From Bryobacteraceae bacterium (GTDB lineage Bacteria; Acidobacteriota; Terriglobia; Bryobacterales; Bryobacteraceae): a stretch of 7,717 nt of DNA. The DNA lies in NCBI GenBank assembly GCA_030036985.1, contig JASHSD010000406.1:1-7717 (forward strand), read 5' to 3'. This document shows, one piece after another, positions 1-5,357 of the stretch. A program made the translations under genes and the position numbers. The notes below the pieces were generated by a model, which made no database searches, had not been told where the DNA came from, and saw nothing but the letters and a program-made list of their open reading frames with translations. How positions within the stretch are numbered: the first letter of the stretch is position 1; the number at the start of each line of letters is the position of its first letter.

Positions 1-377
1 AGACTCTTTGGAAAAGAAGCCGGATTGGGATTTGCGGAAACCAGCGGCGCCTCCGTGAAGTCGATGTCAGTCGAAACGATTTGACCGTAGCCCTCATCGC
101 GCAGCCGCAGTGTCGCCTCGCTGAGCGATCCGTCAAAGACGGCGGACTGATAAATTCGGATTCGTTCGCGCCGGCCGAACTCGCGCGCCATCATCAGCAC
201 CAGCGGTGAGATCGACGGGTGACCGCCGAAAACAATCTTACCCTGAGCGTGAAACACCGCGGCAACCAGAGCTCTGACCGCGCTGGCGATTTCCTGACCG
301 TCGGCGCGATCCTTGTACTTCCTGGCGGGATAGCTTGCGGCGAGGAAGACGAACCGGTTTTGGAGGTTGACGCTCAT
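1..377 (-). CDS. SLOG-like (LOG/DprA-type Rossmann) nucleotide-sensor protein, 3' end beyond window
   Basis: About 125 N-terminal residues are visible; the gene runs off the left edge. The ATG at 377 overlaps the TGA of the TIR gene as ATGA, so the two are probably translationally coupled. The N-terminus has a beta-strand followed by a small-residue turn (FVFLAAS, 9-15), then helix-rich sequence, a second strand, and the turn FGGHPSISPLV (50-60). This is followed by a helix and the strand RIRIYQS. In SLOG families an early strand with S/A-S and a later GG-containing loop form the nucleotide pocket; the GGHPSISP form matches my memory of the SLOG 'cluster 3' family described in nucleotide-based conflict systems. 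Seen: the motifs and the overlap. Inferred: binding of an NAD- or nucleotide-derived signal produced by the TIR partner. The C-terminus is unseen, so a fused effector cannot be excluded. Confidence 0.68.
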   Translation of the reverse strand, partial: MSVNLQNRFVFLAASYPARKYKDRADGQEIASAVRALVAAVFHAQGKIVFGGHPSISPLVLMMAREFGRRERIRIYQSAVFDGSLSEATLRLRDEGYGQIVSTDIDFTEAPLVSANPNPASFPKS

Positions 378-1546
378 CGGCCCACCGCCGCGGGAAGGTC
401 CAACGGATCGAAGAAACTGACCCTGGGGATCTGAATCTCACCGATCCACCGGGCGACCTTGAGGGTTTCCGGATAACCGCCCGGCGATCGAACCACCCAG
501 GCATCGGGCGCCGCCGCGGCAATTTTCCGTTGCGCACACTCGCTTCCCAGCTCAAACATGTCCCAATAATTTGTTGGCCGCGGGCAAATCCAAACCACGG
601 TTTCGCGGGTCCCCTCTTCCGTCGAAGCCTCCGTCGAAGGCTTCGCCGGCTTCTCCCGGGGAACGAGCAGAGAGTGCGACCCCAGCCGGATTGTCGAGTG
701 TCCCTGCTGCTGCAGAAGATCCGCGACGTCGGTGATCATCCGCTCGCGGCGCGCCCGAAGCTGATCCGCATGCTCTCGGTCGATGCGCAGCATCACGCGG
801 GCCAGCGCGTCCGGGGTCAGTCTTTCGTCCTTGCCGATTTCATTGCTCAGGAGTGGCTCGCGGCGGTCCGGGGGAACCATCGGGAACTGTGTTTTATCCA
901 GATCCGGCCAGGCCAGTGACAACAGGCCCAGCCGGTGATTCAGCGCGTAGCCGATCTCGTCCTCCGCGACCCACTTCGATTCCGCGGCCCCTTTGGTTTC
1001 GAGCAGAAGCACGAACGACATCTCGTCCAGTGCCTGTGTAATGCGGTCCTGAATCACAACTCCCCGGTCGACGCTGAAGTAATCGAGGAAGACCATAAAC
1101 CCGGCCTGGTTGAGCCTCTCGTAAAGCTGAAGCGCCACCGGCGTGCTTTCCTTTCTCCGATAGCTGAGAAAGACGCGGCGGTCGCGGTCCGTTACGCCGA
1201 GTTGCCGGAGAACGAGTTCGGCTATTTCCGGCGCTGAGCTCCACTTTTCGCCGTTAATGAGATGAAGGGAATCGGGAGTGTCGTTAAAGTAGTCTTCGAG
1301 GCGATCGACCAGCGGCAGGAGGCGCGTCTTCTTCGAGATCGCTTCGGATATCCGTGTATTGATGGCGGGGTCGGCCTTCGCGGCTGCGTTGCCCAAATAT
1401 ATGATCAGGTCGCACTCCTCCGGCGAAGCGGGATCGAATGAAACAGTGGTCGATCCTCCGGTGTGGCGCGCGATTCTGTCCTCAATTGCCTTGCGCAGTT
1501 CGGCTTCACGTTGCGGCTGGCCGCTCTGGAGAATCTCTATCCGCAT
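374..1546 (-). CDS. TIR-domain protein with extra N- and C-terminal domains (390 aa)
   Basis: The central part (about residues 122-215) is a TIR domain. Strand A is VFLSYRR (125-131). A helix and the strand/BB-loop region GFMVFLDYFSVDRG (149-162) follow. Next comes the strand FVLLLETKGAAESKW and the helix WVAEDEIGYAL (192-202), which supplies the glutamate (E197 or E195) expected for NAD cleavage in catalytic TIR domains. Residues 1-115 look like another small alpha/beta domain (strands CDLIIYLG and TRLLPLVD). Residues 315-390 form a further alpha/beta region (VVWICPRP, DAWVVRSPGGYP) that I do not recognise. No signal peptide or membrane segment is seen, so it is cytoplasmic. I chose the ATG at 1546; a GTG one codon upstream is equally possible and neither has a clear Shine-Dalgarno. 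The gene overlaps the SLOG-like gene by ATGA. Likely role: NAD-consuming or signal-making component of a defence or stress system. TIR identity is firm, function inferred. Confidence 0.88.
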   Translation of the reverse strand: MRIEILQSGQPQREAELRKAIEDRIARHTGGSTTVSFDPASPEECDLIIYLGNAAAKADPAINTRISEAISKKTRLLPLVDRLEDYFNDTPDSLHLINGEKWSSAPEIAELVLRQLGVTDRDRRVFLSYRRKESTPVALQLYERLNQAGFMVFLDYFSVDRGVVIQDRITQALDEMSFVLLLETKGAAESKWVAEDEIGYALNHRLGLLSLAWPDLDKTQFPMVPPDRREPLLSNEIGKDERLTPDALARVMLRIDREHADQLRARRERMITDVADLLQQQGHSTIRLGSHSLLVPREKPAKPSTEASTEEGTRETVVWICPRPTNYWDMFELGSECAQRKIAAAAPDAWVVRSPGGYPETLKVARWIGEIQIPRVSFFDPLDLPAAVGR

Positions 1547-1554
1547 CACCCGGA

Positions 1555-1560
1555 ATTATC
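1555..1560 (-). promoter_or_regulatory. Candidate -10 box for the TIR-SLOG operon
   Basis: On the minus strand GATAAT lies 7 nt before the ATG at 1546, matching TATAAT at 5 of 6 positions. No good -35 hexamer sits 17 nt upstream and no Shine-Dalgarno precedes the start, so a leaderless transcript beginning at or next to the start codon is possible. A single hexamer is weak evidence. Confidence 0.25.
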
Positions 1561-1576
1561 GCGCACTTATGTGGTT

Positions 1577-1601
1577 CGGACACGCGACTTCAGTCGCGTC
1601 T
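1577..1601 (+). repeat. Palindromic repeat family 1, copy 1
   Basis: The core ACGCGACTTCAGTCGCGT (1582-1599) is a hairpin with a 7-8 bp stem and a TTCA apical loop. It is flanked by CGGAC on the left and CT on the right. The same 25-nt sequence recurs at 4842-4866 and inverted at 1729-1754. This copy lies about 30 nt upstream of the TIR gene start. It behaves like a REP-type intergenic element. There is no T-run, so it is not an obvious intrinsic terminator. Confidence 0.85.
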
Positions 1602-1640
1602 GGCGTAGGGCTTTCGCCCGTCGCAGAATAACCCGTTCAA

Positions 1641-1665
1641 CCACTCCCTTGCGGTCGCGGCTCAG
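1641..1665 (-). repeat. Palindromic repeat family 2 (AGGGA-loop type), inverted copy
   Basis: Read on the minus strand this is GAGCCGCGACCGC, then AAGGGA, then GTGGT. The stem ACCGC/GTGGT keeps pairing through a G-U wobble instead of the GCGGT seen in other copies. That suggests the fold matters. Related copies occur at 4508-4531, 7414-7435, 7497-7520 and 7635-7659. A short hairpin GGGC-TTTC-GCCC (1608-1619) lies between this copy and the family 1 repeat. Confidence 0.75.
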
Positions 1666-1676
1666 AAGCCCGCTCC

Positions 1677-1699
1677 GAGCCGCGCGCAAGCAAGCGGTT
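1677..1699 (+). repeat. Palindromic repeat family 2 (AAGCAA-loop type)
   Basis: It begins with the same GAGCCGCG as the other family 2 units but carries CGCAAGCAAGCGGT in place of the AGGGA loop, followed by six T residues in total. A near-identical variant sits at 4805-4828. Together with the inverted unit at 1641-1665 it forms a back-to-back pair in the middle of the 1577-1754 spacer. Confidence 0.75.
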
Positions 1700-1728
1700 T
1701 TTTCGCAAACGGATTAGTTATTTGCAAG

Positions 1729-1754
1729 AGACGCGACTGAAGTCGCGTGTCCGG
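1729..1754 (-). repeat. Palindromic repeat family 1, copy 2 (inverted), abutting a stop codon
   Basis: This is the exact reverse complement of the 25-nt copy at 1577-1601. It starts at the base right after the stop codon of the molybdopterin subunit gene (stop at 1755-1757). In the transcript it would fold into an 18-nt hairpin (1731-1748) at the 3' end, where such elements can block exonucleases or aid termination. No U-tract follows the stem, so intrinsic termination is not supported. Confidence 0.83.
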
Positions 1755-4028
1755 TTATTCCCGTTCCCGCAACGCCGCTCTTACTCTTTCAGCTGTGAAA
1801 GGAATGCGGCGAATGCGGACGCCGGTGACATCGAAGATCGCGTTGCCGATCGCGGCTGCGACGACAGTGATTGAAGTCTCTCCCGCTCCGGTCGCCTTCT
1901 CGTCCGGACGGTTGACGAGCACGCACTCGACGCTCGGAATCTCGAACCCAAGCGGCAGGGAATGATAGGTCCGCCAATCGACGGATGTGATCTTTTCGTC
2001 GTCCCAAGTGACTTCTTCGCCGAGCGCCCGGCTCATGCCCTGGAGCGCGCCGCCCTCGGCCTGATTGCGCAGGCCGTCGGGATTGGAGATTGGCCCGGCG
2101 TCGATCCCCACCCACATCCGCTTCACCATGACCTTGCCGGAATCCTGATCCACCGCGGCTTCGACCACAATTCCCGTGTAACCGTTTTCACCTTCATACG
2201 CGACACAGGCCACGCCGCGGCCGGTGACAACACCCGTCTGCGGATTGCCGGGTTTCGGCGAAGGCCTCGCGTCCCAGCGGGCAGCCTGCGTGGCCGCTTT
2301 CAAAACGCCGATCACGCGCTCGCTGCGCAGATGGCGGAGGCGGTAAGCCACGGGATCGGCCTTCGCATGGGCCGCAAGCTCATCCATGAAGCTTTCATGC
2401 GCGAAGGTGTTCTGCAGGCGCGCGGGCGAGCGCAGCGGACCCGTCCAAAAGGGCGAAACGACATTGTGGACAAGAACCCTTTCGCTTCTCACCGTGCCCG
2501 TGCCTTGGTCCGCGCCGCCAACCCTTCCGGCCACGTATGAAGGCACTCCGTTGCTGTTATTACTGTACGCGCGCGGAGGCCGTGCGGGACCGGGCGAGAA
2601 CCGGGCCGGCTCAAATCCGAGCAGCATGCCTGTCACCAGATTGCCTGGCGTAGAGGGTCCCGGCCGGTTGCCGAGCGACGGCGACCACGCCTCGTGTTCC
2701 CAGGCGAGAATATTGCCTTGCGCATCGAGGCCCGCGCGCTCGTCGATGGTCCACGCGTTGCCGTAGTTCTCCCACGCCATTTCGTCGCGGCGGCTGAGCT
2801 GCACACGGACCGGTTTTCCAACCGCCTGTGACAGCACCAGCGCATCGTAACTGACCGTGTCGGCGCCGTTCAGACCGTAGCAGCCCGAGCCGCGGCGGAA
2901 GATCACGTGAACGTTCTCCGGTTTCAGGCCGAGGATCATCGCGCCGGTGGTCTTCTGATACCAGACCCCCTGCGTCGGCGAATAGAGCGTAGCTTTCTCG
3001 CCCTGCACATCCGCCACAGCGCACGACGATCCGACTGAGCCGTGCATCTGGTATGGGTGCTCGTAGGTGGTTTTGAGAATCACAGCGGCGCCACTGAGCG
3101 CGCTTTGCGTATCGCCGGAATCGACGAGTAATGTGTCGCGCGAAGGCTGGCTGCGGGTAAGGTCGTGGAACTCGCTCTGCTTCGGCAGCGCGGTCCCGCG
3201 CGACCAAACCACTTTCAGCTTTTCCGCGGCCTGTATCGCCTGCCAGGGCTTTTCCGCGACAACGCCGACGAAGTTATTCCGCACGACCACCTTCACCACC
3301 CCGGCAAGATCCTTCACCGAGGATTCGTCGACGCTGACAACCTTTGCGCCGACGACCGGCGGCCGAACCACGCGTCCGTGCAGCATCCCTGGCAGACGCA
3401 AGTTATGGACGTATTCGAAACGCCCGGTCGCCATCGCGGCCATATCCGGGCGCCCCACGGGTTTGCCCAGCACTTTCCACTCTTTCGGATCGCGCCGCTT
3501 CGCGTTGGGATCGATCGTCAGGTTGAGTTTGCGGCCGCCGATGAGCTTGCCATAGGCAATCTTCTTCCCGTTGCCCGAGATGATGCCGTCCGATGCGGTG
3601 AGCTTTTCCGCCGGAACCCCGAGTTTCTGCGCCGCCATCGCGATGAGAGCTTCGCGGGCTGTGGCGCAGGCCTGGGCGAGGTTGGCGTGATTGAAATTCG
3701 CCGGGTGCGATTGGCTGCCCGATGTATAAGACTGATCGGGAGTGAGCGCAGTGTCGCAGTAAATCAGATGCACGCGATCGAAGCGGACACAGAGTTCTTC
3801 GGCGACGAGCTGCTGCTGAGCGGTCGAGATGCCCTGCCCCAGTTCTTCCTTTCCGCTGTAAGCGGTGACCGTGCCGTCGGAAGCGATGGCGATCCAGGTA
3901 TCGAGTTGCCGGTTATCCGGAGAACCGGGAATGGGCGCGGAGCCGAACTGGGCCTTGGCCCCGTGGTCCGCCAGAGAGAAGCCGACCACCAGCGCGCCTG
4001 CGCTCTTGATGAAATCCCGCCGCTTCAT
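1755..4028 (-). CDS. Tat-exported molybdenum hydroxylase, large molybdopterin-binding subunit (757 aa)
   Basis: Large subunit of a xanthine dehydrogenase/aldehyde oxidase-family enzyme, closest in style to the isoquinoline 1-oxidoreductase beta or nicotinate dehydrogenase B group. These hydroxylate an N-heterocycle or aldehyde with water at the Mo centre. The N-terminus MKRRDFIKSAGALVVGFSLA is a twin-arginine signal, probably cleaved near AKA-Q (26-27), so the enzyme should act in the periplasm. Family landmarks in order: GKEELGQGIST (59-69), RGSGCYGLNGAD (379-390) in the cofactor loop, PFWTGPLRSPARLQNTFAHESF (526-547), and GAGE (714-717), where E717 is the expected catalytic base. Length is normal for the family and the frame is intact. 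The start at 4028 overlaps the stop of the [2Fe-2S] subunit (ATGA); an upstream in-frame start would lie inside that gene and precede the Tat motif. Substrate cannot be read from sequence. No C-terminal haem domain is present. Confidence 0.93.
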   Translation of the reverse strand: MKRRDFIKSAGALVVGFSLADHGAKAQFGSAPIPGSPDNRQLDTWIAIASDGTVTAYSGKEELGQGISTAQQQLVAEELCVRFDRVHLIYCDTALTPDQSYTSGSQSHPANFNHANLAQACATAREALIAMAAQKLGVPAEKLTASDGIISGNGKKIAYGKLIGGRKLNLTIDPNAKRRDPKEWKVLGKPVGRPDMAAMATGRFEYVHNLRLPGMLHGRVVRPPVVGAKVVSVDESSVKDLAGVVKVVVRNNFVGVVAEKPWQAIQAAEKLKVVWSRGTALPKQSEFHDLTRSQPSRDTLLVDSGDTQSALSGAAVILKTTYEHPYQMHGSVGSSCAVADVQGEKATLYSPTQGVWYQKTTGAMILGLKPENVHVIFRRGSGCYGLNGADTVSYDALVLSQAVGKPVRVQLSRRDEMAWENYGNAWTIDERAGLDAQGNILAWEHEAWSPSLGNRPGPSTPGNLVTGMLLGFEPARFSPGPARPPRAYSNNSNGVPSYVAGRVGGADQGTGTVRSERVLVHNVVSPFWTGPLRSPARLQNTFAHESFMDELAAHAKADPVAYRLRHLRSERVIGVLKAATQAARWDARPSPKPGNPQTGVVTGRGVACVAYEGENGYTGIVVEAAVDQDSGKVMVKRMWVGIDAGPISNPDGLRNQAEGGALQGMSRALGEEVTWDDEKITSVDWRTYHSLPLGFEIPSVECVLVNRPDEKATGAGETSITVVAAAIGNAIFDVTGVRIRRIPFTAERVRAALRERE

Positions 4029-4489
4029 CGAGACACCGCTTTGCGGTACCGGCGTATGGCCGCATGCATACGAGTGTGCGTGAAGCAGCGGCAGAGCACG
4101 CCGGAGAGCGCGGCCTGCATCTCGGCATCCGTGGCCTTCGGATTCTTGTCGATAAACGCCTTGGCGGTGAGGATGACACCGCTCAGGCAGAACCCGCACT
4201 GGGCCGCCTGTTCATCGATAAACGCCTGCTGGATGGGATGCGGCTTCTCGGGCGAGCCGAGGCCTTCGAGCGTTACGATATCCTTCCCCACCGCCGCTCT
4301 GACCGGCGTGATGCAGGTTCGCACAGCCGCGCCGTTGACGATCGCTGTGCATGCGCCGCACTGGCCGAGTCCGCAACCGAATTTGGGGCCGCGCAGATCG
4401 AGGTCGTCGCTGAGCGCGTAAAGCAGGGGGGTCGAAGGATCAAGGTCGAGAGTATGTATCCGACCGTTGACCTTCAGGGTAATGCTCAC
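4025..4489 (-). CDS. [2Fe-2S] small subunit of the molybdenum hydroxylase (154 aa)
   Basis: Carries electrons from the Mo centre of the next gene's product. The N-terminal plant-type ferredoxin cluster uses C39, C44, C47 and C59 (FGCGLGQCGAC). The C-terminal helical domain holds the second cluster with C98, C101, C133 and C135 (QCGFC and LCRCFTH). All eight ligands are present. I chose the GTG at 4489 because MSITLKVNG is where members of this family begin. An ATG further upstream (4603) would add an arginine-rich stretch overlapping rpmB. Only a weak purine-rich ribosome site precedes the GTG. It has no export signal of its own, so it would have to be carried through the Tat pore by the large subunit. 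No FAD subunit is nearby, so electrons probably go to a cytochrome. Confidence 0.93.
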   Translation of the reverse strand: MSITLKVNGRIHTLDLDPSTPLLYALSDDLDLRGPKFGCGLGQCGACTAIVNGAAVRTCITPVRAAVGKDIVTLEGLGSPEKPHPIQQAFIDEQAAQCGFCLSGVILTAKAFIDKNPKATDAEMQAALSGVLCRCFTHTRMHAAIRRYRKAVSR

Positions 4490-4507
4490 GACGAAAACTC
4501 GCTTACC

Positions 4508-4531
4508 GAGCCGCGACCGCGAGGGAGCGGT
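4508..4531 (+). repeat. Palindromic repeat family 2, copy inside the rpmB / [2Fe-2S] spacer
   Basis: GAGCCGCG is followed by a perfect 5-bp stem ACCGC (4516-4520) / GCGGT (4527-4531) around GAGGGA. On the plus strand it runs into TTTT, whose last two T residues belong to the TAA of rpmB. It fills over half of the 43-nt gap between rpmB and the [2Fe-2S] gene, so it would be transcribed between two co-directional genes. Confidence 0.8.
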
Positions 4532-4532
4532 T

Positions 4533-4724
4533 TTACGCGACTTTCTGCACTTTGCCGCTGCGGATGCAGGACGTGCAGGCGCGGATGCGTTTGTGCGCGC
4601 CATTGATGATAGCGCGCACGGACTGCAGATTGACGTTCCAGCGGCGATTGGTCACGTTGTGCGCGTGACTGATCTTATGTCCGAACTGCGGACTCTTGCC
4701 GCAGAGATCACAAACTCTTGCCAT
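4533..4724 (-). CDS. rpmB: Ribosomal protein L28, zinc-binding (C+) form (63 aa)
   Basis: The product is the 50S subunit protein bL28. The sequence starts MARVCDLCGKSPQFGHKISH and has the usual family segment (SHAHNVTNRRWNVNLQSVR, then a basic tail). Two Cys pairs, C5/C8 and C50/C53, make the zinc-ribbon version, as opposed to the Cys-free version many bacteria use under zinc shortage. The ATG at 4724 gives the canonical N-terminus; an in-frame ATG 45 nt upstream would add a non-conserved extension. AGAAG lies just upstream as a weak ribosome site. It is the first gene of a three-gene same-strand run, followed after 43 nt by the Mo hydroxylase, an unusual neighbour for a ribosomal protein gene. 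Confidence 0.96.
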   Translation of the reverse strand: MARVCDLCGKSPQFGHKISHAHNVTNRRWNVNLQSVRAIINGAHKRIRACTSCIRSGKVQKVA

Positions 4725-4732
4725 AACTTCTA

Positions 4733-4761
4733 ATAGTAGCAGTGCCCCGAGCCTGAGGCAA
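4733..4761 (-). promoter_or_regulatory. Candidate sigma-70-type promoter for rpmB
   Basis: On the minus strand TTGCCT (4761-4756) and TACTAT (4738-4733) are separated by exactly 17 nt, each matching consensus at 4 of 6 positions. The -10 ends 8 nt before the rpmB ATG, which would leave almost no 5' leader. The spacing is right, but the hexamers are only moderate matches. Confidence 0.35.
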
Positions 4762-4788
4762 TGGCTCATCGGACAGCGTCGCTATGCC

Positions 4789-4828
4789 GAGCCGCGATCA
4801 TGCTGAGCCGCGCGCGTAAGCAAGCGGT
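4789..4828 (+). repeat. Family 2 repeat: one 16-bp unit plus an AAGCAA-loop terminal unit
   Basis: GAGCCGCGATCATGCT (4789-4804) is a single 16-bp unit of the kind tandemly arrayed at 7382-7520. It is followed directly by GAGCCGCGCGCGTAAGCAAG and CGGT (4805-4828), nearly identical to 1677-1699 with one inserted dinucleotide. It lies in the spacer between rpmB and the cytochrome gene, 14 nt from a family 1 repeat. Confidence 0.78.
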
Positions 4829-4841
4829 GCGCGGGTGGATT

Positions 4842-4866
4842 CGGACACGCGACTTCAGTCGCGTCT
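4842..4866 (+). repeat. Palindromic repeat family 1, copy 3
   Basis: Identical over 25 nt to 1577-1601, with the hairpin core at 4847-4864. It lies 12 nt beyond the stop codon of the cytochrome gene. It is in the opposite orientation, relative to the gene, to the copy that abuts the Mo hydroxylase stop. It would form a 3' stem-loop on the ThDP enzyme-cytochrome transcript, without a T-run. Confidence 0.85.
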
Positions 4867-4878
4867 CCGGACACTCCG

Positions 4879-5349
4879 CTAATCCTTCTTCTGCTTTTCC
4901 GCCGCAACGATGGCGTTGAGCGTCGAAATATCCTTCAGCGGCGGCGCCGTGCTCTTGAATGTCCGGATATAAGCGTAAATATCCTTCGCCTGCTTATCCG
5001 ACATGGATTTTGGGCCGAAGTTCGGCATCGACGTCGAAGGCGGCAGCGGCGCCACATTGGCGCGTCCGCGCAGGAAATTGATAAACACCTGTTCGGTGGA
5101 AAGATTGCCCCAGCGGCCCACGAAAGCCCGCGCTCCCGTCTCGCCGTTATAACCATGGCAGGCATAGCAGCCATACGAATAATAAAGCGCCTTGCCCGCC
5201 GCGGCGTTGCCTGTGACCGGGCTCGTCGGCGGCGGATTATTGGGCAAAGGCCCTCCGCCGCCGCGCTGAGCGTACAACATTGCCGCCGGCGCCGCCAGAG
5301 CGGCAACCGTCACCATCAAAAGACCCCGGTTATGGAAAATTCTCTTCAT
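4879..5349 (-). CDS. Secreted single-haem cytochrome c (156 aa)
   Basis: The N-terminus MKRIFHNRGLLMVTVAALAAPAAMLYA is a Sec-type signal peptide (about 27 residues). After a Gly/Pro-rich linker comes a class I cytochrome c fold: GNAAAGKALYYSYGCYACHG with the haem site C61-x-x-C64-H65, the likely axial methionine M108 in SMPNFGPKSMSD, and a C-terminal helix AKDIYAYIRTF. The start at 5349 is supported by AAGGA, which overlaps the stop codon of the ThDP gene 8 nt upstream. The two genes are therefore very likely one operon and translationally linked. It should act in the periplasm as an electron carrier. The close linkage suggests it accepts electrons from the ThDP enzyme or, less directly, from the Mo hydroxylase encoded beyond rpmB; both partners are inference. 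Confidence 0.93.
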   Translation of the reverse strand: MKRIFHNRGLLMVTVAALAAPAAMLYAQRGGGGPLPNNPPPTSPVTGNAAAGKALYYSYGCYACHGYNGETGARAFVGRWGNLSTEQVFINFLRGRANVAPLPPSTSMPNFGPKSMSDKQAKDIYAYIRTFKSTAPPLKDISTLNAIVAAEKQKKD

Positions 5350-5357
5350 GCCAATCC

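Noticed and set aside
1..1546. Canonical Thoeris (thsA/thsB)
   Set aside because: No SIR2 domain is visible and the SLOG-like domain is at the N-terminus of a separate protein; only the general logic is shared.
1729..1754. Rho-independent terminator after the Mo hydroxylase operon
   Set aside because: The stem is good but the following sequence on the transcribed strand (CTCTTGCAAAT) has no T-run, and the same element also occurs upstream of a gene.
4028..4199. Upstream extension of the molybdopterin subunit to a start at 4199
   Set aside because: The extra 57 residues would overlap the [2Fe-2S] gene and put the Tat signal in the middle of the protein; the ATG at 4028 is clearly the start.
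3165..4421. Long plus-strand open frame (418 codons) opposite the Mo hydroxylase genes
   Set aside because: It lies fully antisense to two genes with all family motifs intact and shows no recognisable domain; long antisense frames are common in GC-rich DNA.
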